A stretch of 64,000 bases of DNA from assembly GCA_964582715.1 (NCBI GenBank), contig CAZOSM010000001.1, positions 372,001-436,000 on the forward strand. The letters are read 5' to 3'. Position numbers and translations under genes: made by a program. The DNA comes from MFZZ01 sp964582715 (GTDB lineage: Bacteria > Patescibacteriota > Microgenomatia > UBA1406 > GWC2-37-13). Of the stretch, positions 8,931 to 17,572 are shown piece by piece (positions within the stretch are counted from its first letter, which is position 1; every line of letters starts with the position of its first letter). The notes beneath the pieces are model-generated. The model worked only from the letters and a program-made list of their open reading frames with translations. It had not been told where the DNA came from and ran no database searches.

Positions 8931-8940
8931 AAAGTGTCAA
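8912..8940 (-). promoter_or_regulatory. hrcA-grpE-dnaK promoter
   Basis: On the minus strand TTGACA (8935-8940) and TATATT (8912-8917) are separated by exactly 17 nt, a near-consensus sigma70 promoter. The -10 ends 9 nt before the hrcA ATG, so the leader should be only a few nucleotides. The CIRCE-like palindrome lies across it. Confidence 0.8.
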
Positions 8941-8969
8941 GAGGAGATAATAATTTGACAGAGCATACA

Positions 8970-8998
8970 TTTACTATAGGATACAAATATGATATAAT
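8970..8998 (+). promoter_or_regulatory. Promoter of the 87-residue cassette gene
   Basis: TTTACT (8970-8975) and TATAAT (8993-8998) are separated by 17 nt, and a TG lies just upstream of the -10. Transcription would start near 9005. That gives a leader of about 40 nt ending in a perfect AGGAGG (9033-9038) before the ATG at 9047, unlike the mostly leaderless genes around it. Confidence 0.72.
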
Positions 8999-9046
8999 AT
9001 ATAGACTAATTAATAAGTATAAACACGTAGTATCAGGAGGCACACG

Positions 9047-9310
9047 ATGTACAACTTAATATTAGGAAGATTAGACAAGGGCGAGTATCTTTGGTTTGAA
9101 AGACATCCTGTCGGACTTAGGAGTCCAGCAGCAGTGCTTTTCATTCTGAACAACGAGCGTCCGGATCTCAGTAACTTCGTGCCTTTCGTGGCAGAGGTTA
9201 ACAAAGAGACAAAGACTGCAACGTCCTTGCAACAGGTGATCTTTGATGAAGAGAATGACCGATTTACTCTCGGGCCAATTCGGCCTGATGAATCGCTGCC
9301 TCTTGCATAA
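9047..9310 (+). CDS. Small protein of unknown function with strong SD
   Basis: The 87-residue soluble protein (starting MYNLILGRLDKGEYLWFERH) matches no family I recognise. It has no signal peptide or membrane segment. Its DNA is visibly GC-richer than its neighbours, and it has a consensus-like promoter, a perfect AGGAGG 8 nt before the ATG, and a GC-rich hairpin after the stop. It is thus a self-contained expression cassette, possibly a recent arrival or a highly expressed gene. It stands alone between hrcA (divergent) and nfo. Confidence 0.75.
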   Translation: MYNLILGRLDKGEYLWFERHPVGLRSPAAVLFILNNERPDLSNFVPFVAEVNKETKTATSLQQVIFDEENDRFTLGPIRPDESLPLA

Positions 9311-9319
9311 GGTCATCAC

Positions 9320-9353
9320 GTGCCGGCCGCAGTGCTTTTGCTGCGGTCGGCAC
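9320..9353 (+). terminator. GC-rich hairpin after the 87-residue gene
   Basis: A 13-bp stem (GTGCCGGCCGCAG at 9320-9332 with 9341-9353, one G-U pair) encloses an 8-nt loop. It lies 10 nt after the stop of the small gene. The downstream T tract is weak (ACTTTCTT), so efficiency is uncertain, but it is the most GC-rich stem in the region. Confidence 0.7.
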
Positions 9354-9383
9354 ACCATACTTTCTTCATGTTACAATAACTCC

Positions 9384-10253
9384 ATGATTCATAAAATTGG
9401 AGCTCATCTTTCTACTGCAGGTGGCTATAGTACCGCGTTGGAAAAAATTGTTAAAATTGGTGGAAACTGCTTACAGATCTTCTCTAGCTCTCCAATGATG
9501 TGGACGGATTCCAAAGTTACAGCTGAAGATATCCAAAAATTTGTAGAGTTAAAGAATAAACTTACTATCGATCCGATTTACTTTCATGCGTGTTATTTAA
9601 TCAATTGCGCCGATGGTAATGCAACAGGTGAGAAATCACTCAAGTCGCTTATTTTTGAACTCAATTTAGCATATAAAATGCAGGTGCGCGGAAGTATAGT
9701 GCATACTGGCTCTTTTAAAGAAGGAAAAACTCCAGTAGATAATTATCTTCAAACTAGATCATCCGACACCTATAAAAAACTGATTTCAAATATTAAAACT
9801 GTTTTAGCGGAAACGCCAAAAGAAACAATCATGATTTTAGAGAATGCTGGAAATCGTAAAATCGGTAGAACAATTGACCAGCTTGCCAATATCCTCGAAG
9901 ATGTAAATAATGATAGGTTAAAAGTATGTCTAGATACCTGTCATCTGCATGCAGCTGGATACGATCTGCATTCTAAAGAAAGCTTTGAACAATTCTTAAA
10001 TGATTTTGATTCAAAAATTGGTTTAAATAAACTTGAAGTTATCCATATGAATGATAGTAAAGATTCTTTTGGCGCCCTTCGCGATAGACATGGAAATATT
10101 GGTAAAGGATTTGTTGGGGTAAACGTTTTCAAAAATCTACTAAATGATGCACGAACAAAACACCTCCCTTTTATACTAGAAGTACCAGGTTATGATGAGA
10201 AAGGACCAGATAAAGAGAATATTGATATTGTAAAGGGATTTATTACTCAATAG
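9384..10253 (+). CDS. nfo: Deoxyribonuclease IV (AP endonuclease Nfo)
   Basis: Nfo cleaves DNA 5' to abasic sites in base-excision repair. The 289-residue protein (start ATG at 9384) has the TIM-barrel, tri-zinc signatures: IGAHLSTAGG near the N-terminus, VHTGS, VCLDTCHLHAAGYD, and HMNDSKDSFGALRDRH followed by GNIGKG. The open frame runs further upstream to 9243, but that part overlaps the hairpin and the preceding small gene, and the homology begins at MIHKIGAHLS. Functionally it pairs with mutM at 60983. Confidence 0.96.
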   Translation: MIHKIGAHLSTAGGYSTALEKIVKIGGNCLQIFSSSPMMWTDSKVTAEDIQKFVELKNKLTIDPIYFHACYLINCADGNATGEKSLKSLIFELNLAYKMQVRGSIVHTGSFKEGKTPVDNYLQTRSSDTYKKLISNIKTVLAETPKETIMILENAGNRKIGRTIDQLANILEDVNNDRLKVCLDTCHLHAAGYDLHSKESFEQFLNDFDSKIGLNKLEVIHMNDSKDSFGALRDRHGNIGKGFVGVNVFKNLLNDARTKHLPFILEVPGYDEKGPDKENIDIVKGFITQ

Positions 10254-10272
10254 TTTGAGCTATAATATCTTC

Positions 10273-11616
10273 ATGACTCAGCTTCCAGAATATGTCCAAA
10301 CCTTCATGAAACAATTTGTAAGTGCTGGCTTCAAAATATATGTTGTGGGTGGTACGGTAAGAGGACTTCTGATGGATAAACCTGTAGAAGACTGGGACTT
10401 TACAACAAATGCAAAGCCAGAAGAGATCATGAAGCTCTTCTCTCATAGTTTTTATAACAATACCTTTGGCACAGTTGGTATCCCTATCGAGGTTGAAGGA
10501 GAGCAGCACGTTTTTGAAGTAACTACATTTAGAAAAGAATCTGGCTACTCAAATACACGCCATCCGGATAAAGTTGAGTGGGCAGATAAGGTAGAAGATG
10601 ATCTGGCCCGCCGTGATTTTACCATGAACGCAATTGCGTTTGATGGCCATGAATATGTTGACCCATATGGAGGTAAAAAAGATATAGAAGCCAAAATTAT
10701 TCGTGCAGTAGGCGATCCAGATGTGCGTTTCCAAGAGGATGCACTAAGACTCATGAGAGCAATCCGCCAGTCTTCTCAACTCCAGTTTCATATTGAAGAA
10801 AAAACACTTAAGTCTCTTAAAAATAATGCTGCACTTATTCAAAAAATTTCCTGGGAACGTATTCGAGATGAATTCTTCAAAATACTGGTATCAGAATTTC
10901 CAGCAGAAGGTGTCTACCTTTTAAAAGATACTGGCATACTAGAATTTATACTTCCAGAAGTTACTGATTGTTTTAAAGTAGATCAGGTGAGCCCGGAACG
11001 TCACCATATTTATGATGTTGGTACTCATTTGGTTGAATCACTTCGTCATTGTCCTTCAAAAGATGTCATCACCCGTTTTGCCACCCTCATTCATGACATT
11101 GGTAAAAAGGAATCATATAGAAAAGATAAAAATACAAATATTATTACATTCTATAACCACGAAGTAATTGGAGCTGAACAAGCTAAACAAATTGCAGACC
11201 GCTTTAAGCTTTCAAAAAAACAAAAGGAGAAGCTTGTCACCTTGGTTCGATATCATCAGTTTACTGTTTCAGAAGAACAAAGTGATAAAGCAATTCGCCG
11301 GTTTATACGTGAAGTGGGTAAAGAAAATATAGATGATATGCTTGCCTTAAGAACTGGAGATCGACTTGGTTCTGGTTCAAAAGAAACTTCCTGGCGAACC
11401 GAGTTATTTAAAAAAAGAATAGAAGAAGTTCAAATCGTGCCGTTTTCCATAAAAGACTTAAAGATAGATGGTGGGGATGTGATGAGAGAACTTGATATCA
11501 AACCAGGTCCAAAAGTTGGTGAAATTTTGAATAAGATATTTGAAGAAGTAGATGAAGGAAGAATTCAAAATGAACGGGAAGCTTTACTAAAACAGATTCA
11601 ATCAATGCATGAATAA
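10273..11616 (+). CDS. cca: CCA tRNA nucleotidyltransferase with HD domain
   Basis: The enzyme adds or repairs the 3' CCA of tRNAs. The 447-residue class II protein has the nucleotidyltransferase signature VGGTVRGLLMDKPVEDWDF (metal-binding DWD), an RRDFTMNAIA motif, an RNA-binding helical region and a C-terminal HD domain (FATLIHDIGKKE). I choose the ATG at 10273 because a TATAAT (10261-10266) ends 6 nt before it; an in-frame TTG lies at 10255. Need is real: six of the eight tRNAs in the window lack an encoded CCA. Confidence 0.96.
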   Translation: MTQLPEYVQTFMKQFVSAGFKIYVVGGTVRGLLMDKPVEDWDFTTNAKPEEIMKLFSHSFYNNTFGTVGIPIEVEGEQHVFEVTTFRKESGYSNTRHPDKVEWADKVEDDLARRDFTMNAIAFDGHEYVDPYGGKKDIEAKIIRAVGDPDVRFQEDALRLMRAIRQSSQLQFHIEEKTLKSLKNNAALIQKISWERIRDEFFKILVSEFPAEGVYLLKDTGILEFILPEVTDCFKVDQVSPERHHIYDVGTHLVESLRHCPSKDVITRFATLIHDIGKKESYRKDKNTNIITFYNHEVIGAEQAKQIADRFKLSKKQKEKLVTLVRYHQFTVSEEQSDKAIRRFIREVGKENIDDMLALRTGDRLGSGSKETSWRTELFKKRIEEVQIVPFSIKDLKIDGGDVMRELDIKPGPKVGEILNKIFEEVDEGRIQNEREALLKQIQSMHE

Positions 11617-11809
11617 AAAAATATTATTACTTATCCTGGCAGCTCTATTTATTCTCATCTTCTTTTATATCCTCGTTTCTCTAAAGTGTCAGCCAATTTC
11701 TATGCGCATTTATAAAACAAATGGAGAAGAAGTAACTAATAAGCTGTACCCTTGTGGTGAGATTGCTAGGTCACTAGAAAAGATTCTTCCAGTTAGATTA
11801 GCAAACTGA
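11609..11809 (+). CDS. Small single-pass membrane protein
   Basis: The 66-residue product has a hydrophobic N-terminal helix (about residues 4-24, ILLLILAALFILIFFYILVS) and a short external tail with two cysteines. It overlaps the end of cca by 8 nt, which suggests translational coupling. Its 3' end overlaps the convergent metallo-hydrolase gene by 17 nt. Function unknown. Confidence 0.6.
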   Translation: MNKKILLLILAALFILIFFYILVSLKCQPISMRIYKTNGEEVTNKLYPCGEIARSLEKILPVRLAN

Positions 11810-12428
11810 TATTCTCTTTCTCGTCTCCTATCGTACTCTCTTCTCCATGACCTGGATAAATAATGGTATCTTCTGGCAGAAGCAATAACGATTCTAATGA
11901 CTTCTTGAGTTCATCTTTATCGCTATAGGAAAAATCATATCTACCAATTCCCATTTTGAATAAGGTATCACCAGTAAACAAAGTGTTCTCTTCTTTAAAA
12001 TATAAACAACAAGAACCAGGGGTATGCCCGGGGGTATGAATTACTTCAAAAATAAACGATTCAATAAATTCTTTACCAACCGATAATCCTTTCGCTGTTT
12101 GAATAGGTATCACTGCTGGCTCATAATTGAGGAAATGCTCAGCTGTTTCTACAACTCGCTTCAAGAGAAATGTATCTTTTGTATGAATATAAAGAGGTAA
12201 ATCTACTCCCTGGGAACTAAAGGCCAGCTGCATTTCTCCAACTGCCATGACATGATCAAAATGTCCATGTGTTGCTACAATACCAGATATCTCAAGCCCT
12301 TTTTCCTGAACCTTTTGCATAATAAATCCTGCATCATCACAAGGATCAATAATAAGACAGGAATCTTCTTCTTCAAGAATATAGCAGTTAGCCTGCATTT
12401 GGCCAAGTGGGTAACGATTTATTTTCAT
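11793..12428 (-). CDS. MBL-fold metallo-hydrolase (glyoxalase II-like)
   Basis: The 211-residue protein is a single metallo-beta-lactamase domain. It has the metal-binding HGHFDH (from ATHGHFDHVMAVGE), a second His in HTPGHTPGS, the Asp in FTGDTLF and a final His in YPGHGE. Such proteins are often thioester hydrolases, but the substrate is unknown. The start at 12428 forms an ATGA overlap with the secF stop, so it is the last gene of the HTH-secD-secF operon; the frame stays open to 12455. Confidence 0.9.
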   Translation of the reverse strand: MKINRYPLGQMQANCYILEEEDSCLIIDPCDDAGFIMQKVQEKGLEISGIVATHGHFDHVMAVGEMQLAFSSQGVDLPLYIHTKDTFLLKRVVETAEHFLNYEPAVIPIQTAKGLSVGKEFIESFIFEVIHTPGHTPGSCCLYFKEENTLFTGDTLFKMGIGRYDFSYSDKDELKKSLESLLLLPEDTIIYPGHGEESTIGDEKENISLLI

Positions 12429-13294
12429 GATTTCTGTTTCCTCTTCTCCAGCCATACTGCAACCGGTGTTGCAACAAAAGGCGAAGAATAAGTACCTGTT
12501 ATAGTACCAATAAGAAGTGCCAAAGCAAAGAACTTGATTGTCGATCCACCCAAAAGGACTAAAGCCAAAAGCATAAATACAATAGTAAGTGAGTTATTTA
12601 ATGAACGAACCATGGTGTCGGTGAGCGCTCTGTTTGCATACTCTTCTATATGTCCAATTCCATATCGCTGTCGATAGTCTCTGATCTGGTCAAATACCAC
12701 AATGGTATCGTGTACAGAGAACGACATGGTGGTTAAAAGAGCTGTAACAAATAAAGTATCAAGTTGAGCTCCCCAGAAATGGTTAATAATAGAGTATGTC
12801 CCAAAGACTACTGCGATGTCATGAATAAGAGCCACAATTGCTGCAGTGGCAAAATTAATATTTTTGAAGGCATAAGCAATATAAAGCAATATGCCAATAA
12901 TCCCAATACCTGCGGCGATAAGTGTTTTGTTTAAGAGCTCACGTCCAATAACCGGGCCAACTGTTTCTGATCTGAGGATGGTTACTTCTGTTTGAAAGCT
13001 TTCTTCAATAGTATTTCTAATATCTGCTTCTAATACTTCATCAAGAGCTTTGGTACGGATACGCACCACATTACCATTAGTTTCGATTTCCTGTACTTCA
13101 ATCTCTTTCTGCTCAAACACTTGTACGATCTGTTCTTCGCTCACAAGTGGATTGAGTTGATAATCCAGATTACTTCCTCCAACAAAATCAATAGAAATAT
13201 TAAATCCCCAAAAAATGATAGAAGCTATTCCAGCTAATATGACGGTAAATGAAATTGCAGCGTATAGTTTTTTCAGTTTTAAAAAGTTGATCAT
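12425..13294 (-). CDS. secF: Protein translocase subunit SecF
   Basis: SecF works with SecD to pull secreted proteins out of SecYEG using the proton gradient. The 289-residue protein has an N-terminal transmembrane helix, the signature FVGGSNLDYQL (usually DFxGGxxxx), a periplasmic-type loop and five further helices including the conserved SVHDTIVVFDQIR and LNNSLTI segments. It overlaps secD by 4 nt (ATGA) and the MBL gene by 4 nt. Confidence 0.97.
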   Translation of the reverse strand: MINFLKLKKLYAAISFTVILAGIASIIFWGFNISIDFVGGSNLDYQLNPLVSEEQIVQVFEQKEIEVQEIETNGNVVRIRTKALDEVLEADIRNTIEESFQTEVTILRSETVGPVIGRELLNKTLIAAGIGIIGILLYIAYAFKNINFATAAIVALIHDIAVVFGTYSIINHFWGAQLDTLFVTALLTTMSFSVHDTIVVFDQIRDYRQRYGIGHIEEYANRALTDTMVRSLNNSLTIVFMLLALVLLGGSTIKFFALALLIGTITGTYSSPFVATPVAVWLEKRKQKS

Positions 13295-14652
13295 GATTCT
13301 TTTTTATAAAATAACCAAATGAGCCGTCGGGTAATGACGACTCCTGTAAACAAACTAGTTGCTACACCAATCCCAAGAGTTAAGGCAAATCCTCTTACCA
13401 GTCCAAACTGAGGTAAAAACTCCCAGTTAAGAGGATTAAACAAAATAAAAGCAACGAGCAACGTGGTAATATTAGCGTCTTTAATAGCGTCCAGTGCTCG
13501 ACCAAATCCTAAGCGCACTGCAGTACTAAATGCTTTTCCTTTACGAAGTTCTTCTTTAATTCTCTCAAAAATAAGAATATTTGAATCCACAGCCATACCA
13601 ATAGACAAAATAAATCCGGCAATTCCTGGCAAAGTAAGGACAATGGGGACTAACTTAAATATTGCCAAGTTAATAAGTCCATAAATAATAAGACCAAAAC
13701 AAGCTGCAACGCCGAGTCTACCATAAAAGGCAATCATAAAAATCATAACCATAAGTAAGCCCACAAATCCTGCAATAAGACTTTTCTGTACTTCTTCTGA
13801 ACCAAGAGTTGGCCCAATATTTCTCTGCTCCACAAGTTCGATAGGCAATGGTAGAGCACCTGAATTAATTGCAACTGCAAGCTGCTTAGCAGCTTCTGTG
13901 GTAAAACTTCCCGAAATGACTGCATTCCCTTCGGTAATTGCGGCTTGTACTGTCGGAGCAGAGATAATGAAATCATCAAGGAAGATACCTACCGGGTTTC
14001 CTATATTTCGTTGTGTAATTTCTGCAAAAAGCTGTCTGCCTTCTTCAGAAAATTCGAGTAAGACTTGTGGTTCCCCGGTTGTTTCGTTAAAGGATACTGT
14101 TGCCTTCTTTACATCCCTTCCGGTAAGCCCGGTTTCTTTATTGAGTAACATAAAAAGAGGTGTTGTTGTTGCTTCTTCTGGCGTAATCTCTCCTTCACCT
14201 AGCTCTTTAAAATGGAGTTGTGCTGTTTGTCCGATAAGCTCTACCGCCTCCTGTACATCCTGCACACCAGGGAGATCAACCGCGATACGATAGGTATCTC
14301 CGGACTTGATAGTCCGAATTGATGGTTCTGCAACACCAAACATATTTACGCGGCGCTCTACAATATCTCGAGCTGAGTTTAATGCGTCTTCTAAATCTGC
14401 CTCGGCTACTGCAGATGTATCTGCTTCAAAGACCAGATGACTACCACCCTTTAAATCTAATCCCAGCTGTGTTTTAAACTCTTTTTGCACAAGTTGGCCA
14501 TTTACTACAGTGTTGATTACAGGAGGTTTGAGTGTGTAATCTATATTCTGATTAAATATTGTAAATTTAATAGGAATAGAGCGTGGAAGATCTATCCACA
14601 ATATAAGTAGCGCGATTGCAGTAATAAAAACTATTTTAAGTGCTTTCATCAT
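13291..14652 (-). CDS. secD: Protein translocase subunit SecD
   Basis: SecD is the larger partner of SecF. The 453-residue protein has an N-terminal helix, the motif LGLDLKGGSHLVFE, the P1 head domain (RRVNMFGVAEP, YRIAVDLPG), and the RND-type membrane part with the AVDSNILIFERIKEEL motif carrying the conserved acidic residue. It is compact compared with E. coli SecD (615), as in many Gram-positives. It overlaps both neighbours by 4 nt. Confidence 0.97.
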   Translation of the reverse strand: MMKALKIVFITAIALLILWIDLPRSIPIKFTIFNQNIDYTLKPPVINTVVNGQLVQKEFKTQLGLDLKGGSHLVFEADTSAVAEADLEDALNSARDIVERRVNMFGVAEPSIRTIKSGDTYRIAVDLPGVQDVQEAVELIGQTAQLHFKELGEGEITPEEATTTPLFMLLNKETGLTGRDVKKATVSFNETTGEPQVLLEFSEEGRQLFAEITQRNIGNPVGIFLDDFIISAPTVQAAITEGNAVISGSFTTEAAKQLAVAINSGALPLPIELVEQRNIGPTLGSEEVQKSLIAGFVGLLMVMIFMIAFYGRLGVAACFGLIIYGLINLAIFKLVPIVLTLPGIAGFILSIGMAVDSNILIFERIKEELRKGKAFSTAVRLGFGRALDAIKDANITTLLVAFILFNPLNWEFLPQFGLVRGFALTLGIGVATSLFTGVVITRRLIWLFYKKES

Positions 14653-15224
14653 TTCAGGAGATCCTCTTCATTCCCAACTAACATAACTTTAGGATGTTTC
14701 AGAAATTTCCAGATAAATGGATCATTATTCTTTTTTCTAAACTTGAGTTCATCATCAGTCATGACAGTATAGTTTATATCCCACCCAAAGCTACGTCTTG
14801 CGCTATTCATAATAGTATCAACTTCAGGGACAACTACAATGCCAACAAACAGAACATAAATTTCGTCTTCTTTAATCTGAACTTTTTTAGAGAACTTTGT
14901 GGAAACAGCGACATATTTAATCTTTCCTAGTTTACTTAAATTTTTCAGAATATGGTTAGATAAGTCGGAAGTTTTCGTAAATATACGTAGAAATTCATCA
15001 AAAAAAACGTAGCTACGATTTAATGAATAAAATACCTTATTCATTCTTCTTTCTCTTACTAGTACCTTTCCCGCATATAAAATATCCAATTCTCTTTTAA
15101 CTGCATTCACTTCTTCATCTACACGTCTTACAACTTCTCGTAAGTAGAAAGTACTATCGAGATTATGAAAGAAGAGCTCCAGAATTTTTCTTCTTACTTT
15201 TGAAGGAATTATGTGTTTAAGCAT
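14649..15224 (-). CDS. Winged-helix protein with possible nucleotidyltransferase-like domain
   Basis: The 191-residue protein starts with a MarR/ArsR-like winged helix (about residues 1-75: IPSKVRRKILELFFHNLDST, then FYLREVVRR) followed by a beta-alpha domain (KIKYVAVSTKFSKKVQIKED, then IYVLFVG) that recalls the minimal nucleotidyltransferase fold found behind HTH domains in CPR genomes; I cannot see a complete GS...DxD motif. It is first in the secDF operon (4-nt overlap with secD) and could regulate it, which is inference. Confidence 0.65.
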   Translation of the reverse strand: MLKHIIPSKVRRKILELFFHNLDSTFYLREVVRRVDEEVNAVKRELDILYAGKVLVRERRMNKVFYSLNRSYVFFDEFLRIFTKTSDLSNHILKNLSKLGKIKYVAVSTKFSKKVQIKEDEIYVLFVGIVVVPEVDTIMNSARRSFGWDINYTVMTDDELKFRKKNNDPFIWKFLKHPKVMLVGNEEDLLK

Positions 15225-15303
15225 ATGTATAGAATGTTATTGCGTGCTAGTTAATTTGCCACATCACTCGCGATAACTATAGTTAATTATAGTCAGGTGC
15301 TGA

Positions 15304-16455
15304 TCAGTAGTCTACATCGTTTCCAGTAGGTAATACTGAGATCCAGATTTGACCACGGACCATTTCTACTTCTTCTCCATCTTCGTTTAAGAATCGCATC
15401 ATATCTTCTTCGCTTGATTTTGACCATTCACCTTCTATAGCTTGCCCATTCTGAAAAATAAGCGCGTCGCCACTTCCAATAACTTCGTACAGCATATGTT
15501 GTCCACCTTCATATCCATCATTTGCTACACTTTCATCAGCAAAGACTACGATGACATTCTTACTTGCAAGTTGTTCTTCTGTATTTTTATCAATATGTGG
15601 TTGTCCACCATTCGTTCTCTTATAACTATTGGTTGCTGCATCATAGTCCCACTGTACAGTGTAATCACCACCCAAGTTATTGTCCCAGAAGCCATAATTA
15701 ACTTGAGCAACAGACCCACGGTCTCCTTCTTTTGCATCATCCTGAAATGTCCAAGGTTCAAAATCTTCATCCCAAGAAGTACCAGATTCATCTACATTAG
15801 TTAGGCCTCTGTTTTCTGCCGCGTACTCCCATAAAAGTTGCGTGTTTGTATAAACTGTATGTTCTGTAGCACGTCCTGGCAAGCGGTCATAATCTCGCCA
15901 ATAGTTAGGAAATGGTACAGCAAATTGATCCATATCGTTATAGGCATACCAATCAAGATCTTGTATCTCACCGAGTGCATCTGCTGGACCTGGAGTGTTA
16001 GCACCACCTACATGAGCATAGAGTGGATATTCACCAAAACCCTGGAGAAGTTTAATAAAGTAAATACGTGCTGAACGAACAGATCCCACAATTTCTGGTT
16101 CCTGACAATAATACATTGCTAAAAACCTGGTAATACCACCTTCTGCTACTACTTCATGGACTATATCTGCAGAAGATATTCCTGATTGAGGTCTAGCTTC
16201 GATATTATTTTGGACCATAATACCGAGAGGTCTCCTCTTTTCCCATCGCGAACGGGCTGTTTTGGAATATAGTTGGCCATTGAGTGGACATGGCTCTGTT
16301 TTAGGTCCTGTGTCTACTATATTGCCATCTTCATCATAAGTGGGTGCCTCGTAGTTTGAAAGATTTACTGCATTTGCACTGAAATACTGGTATGAAGCGA
16401 AACTGGAAAGAAGATAAATAACAACGCCTAAAATTATTGCAATTTTTTTATCCAT
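15304..16455 (-). CDS. DUF3048 (YerB-like) envelope protein
   Basis: The 383-residue protein has an N-terminal hydrophobic anchor (residues 5-26) and two domains typical of YerB/DUF3048. Key blocks are RRPLGIMVQNNIEARPQSGI followed by SADIVHEV, and RFLAMYYCQEPEIVGSVRSAR near residues 85-150, plus a C-terminal DUF3048_C domain with QVNYGFWDNN. YerB-like proteins are exported lipoproteins of unknown biochemical role. No lipobox cysteine is visible; it looks membrane-anchored. It stands alone with short flanking gaps. Confidence 0.9.
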   Translation of the reverse strand: MDKKIAIILGVVIYLLSSFASYQYFSANAVNLSNYEAPTYDEDGNIVDTGPKTEPCPLNGQLYSKTARSRWEKRRPLGIMVQNNIEARPQSGISSADIVHEVVAEGGITRFLAMYYCQEPEIVGSVRSARIYFIKLLQGFGEYPLYAHVGGANTPGPADALGEIQDLDWYAYNDMDQFAVPFPNYWRDYDRLPGRATEHTVYTNTQLLWEYAAENRGLTNVDESGTSWDEDFEPWTFQDDAKEGDRGSVAQVNYGFWDNNLGGDYTVQWDYDAATNSYKRTNGGQPHIDKNTEEQLASKNVIVVFADESVANDGYEGGQHMLYEVIGSGDALIFQNGQAIEGEWSKSSEEDMMRFLNEDGEEVEMVRGQIWISVLPTGNDVDY

Positions 16456-16546
16456 AAATTAAGTTCCGTTAATAAAATTAAATGTTAACAGAATTTCATC
16501 ATTGTAACCTCTTGCATATACAGTGTCAATATGATTAAATTTTCTC

Positions 16547-16816
16547 ATGCCTAAGAAGACGAAAAAGCAAAAGTTAGCTGCTGAAAAAAGGAAAATCGCT
16601 CTTCCTCAAAAGCCAATTACCCCCAAAGCTGATACCGTCGTTCTTAAAGAAAAAACAACTTCAAAAAGTATTCAAGACCCTGCTCAACTATCGTCCAGTC
16701 TGATTTTTAAAAAAGAGCTTTATAAAAGTCTAATGATTAGCGCATTCATAATTCTAGTTGAAATCGGTATTTATTTAGCTCAAAATATGGGTATTTCCAT
16801 TACAAATTTCCAGTAA
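16547..16816 (+). CDS. Small tail-anchored-type membrane protein
   Basis: The 89-residue product has a very basic, Lys-rich N-terminal half (PKKTKKQKLAAEKRK) and one hydrophobic helix near the C-terminus (about residues 66-82, LMISAFIILVEIGIYLA). The layout resembles small proteins that bind nucleic acid or ribosomes at the membrane, but I do not recognise it. A similar Lys-rich plus single-helix layout occurs at 54665. Confidence 0.6.
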   Translation: MPKKTKKQKLAAEKRKIALPQKPITPKADTVVLKEKTTSKSIQDPAQLSSSLIFKKELYKSLMISAFIILVEIGIYLAQNMGISITNFQ

Positions 16817-16837
16817 TAGAAATGGTGGTGATACAGT

Positions 16838-17035
16838 ATGGATCAAATAGAGTTCTACGATGTAAAAAATAAACAAAAAGTAAGTGTCCCAGTTTCACAG
16901 GTCAAAAAAGTTACCTATGAAAGACAAACAAAAAGTGGTGACACTCAAGTACGTTATGCTTTGAAAGCAGAATTGAATGGTGTCAAACTTACTAAATTTG
17001 TAAGTAAGGAGACTTGGGATATGATTCCTGAATAA
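16838..17035 (+). CDS. Small soluble protein of unknown function
   Basis: The 65-residue protein (DVKNKQKVSVPVSQVKKVTY in its first half) looks like a single small beta-rich domain with a C-terminal WDMIPE. A purine-rich GGTGGTGAT lies about 6 nt before the ATG and can act as a Shine-Dalgarno site. It is 21 bp after the preceding small gene and its stop abuts the stop of the convergent thpR (TAATTA). Function unknown. Confidence 0.65.
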   Translation: MDQIEFYDVKNKQKVSVPVSQVKKVTYERQTKSGDTQVRYALKAELNGVKLTKFVSKETWDMIPE

Positions 17036-17572
17036 TTATTTTTCGAGTTTAAAAGTTTTTAGAATTTTATATTCTGGATTCTTTGGCTTCGAAATACTCT
17101 CATAGAGATGTATTTCTGTAACAGGAAACTCAATCTCTATGGGAAGATTTTGTAGCTTTTTCTTTAAATGAAAGTACTGTTGTTTTGAAGGGATTTTCCA
17201 ACGTGCGATTGTAGTATGAGGAATGTACTTCTTTTTCTTATCTTCCATAAGTTCTACAAACCGCTCATTTAGTAACTTAAGTGTATCGTTTTTCTGATAT
17301 TCAATATAAAGAGTTATAGACTTTTGAATAAACAAACCTGCTCCAAGAGAATATAAGTATGTTGGTTTTATATCAAAAATGCTTCGTTCAATATGTTCTG
17401 AGACAAGATCTAACTTATCTGAAGGAATATCACCAATATAGTGAAGTGTGATGTGCAGATTTTCAGATGGTACCCAGTTGAATTCTGGATAATCCTTTCT
17501 CAACTGTGCTGTTTGTTCGATAATATCCTGGATAATATTATTGGGGATACTAAGTGCTAAAAATGTCTTCAT
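17036..17572 (-). CDS. thpR: RNA 2',3'-cyclic phosphodiesterase ThpR (2'-5' RNA ligase family)
   Basis: The 178-residue protein shows the two HxT motifs of the 2H phosphoesterase fold: HIT in ENLHITLHYIGDI and HTT in YIPHTTIARWK. Together these form the active site that opens 2',3'-cyclic phosphates and can ligate RNA ends in vitro. Length is typical for ThpR/LigT. It overlaps the upstream cytidylyltransferase gene by 23 nt on the same strand, implying coupled expression. Confidence 0.9.
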   Translation of the reverse strand: MKTFLALSIPNNIIQDIIEQTAQLRKDYPEFNWVPSENLHITLHYIGDIPSDKLDLVSEHIERSIFDIKPTYLYSLGAGLFIQKSITLYIEYQKNDTLKLLNERFVELMEDKKKKYIPHTTIARWKIPSKQQYFHLKKKLQNLPIEIEFPVTEIHLYESISKPKNPEYKILKTFKLEK

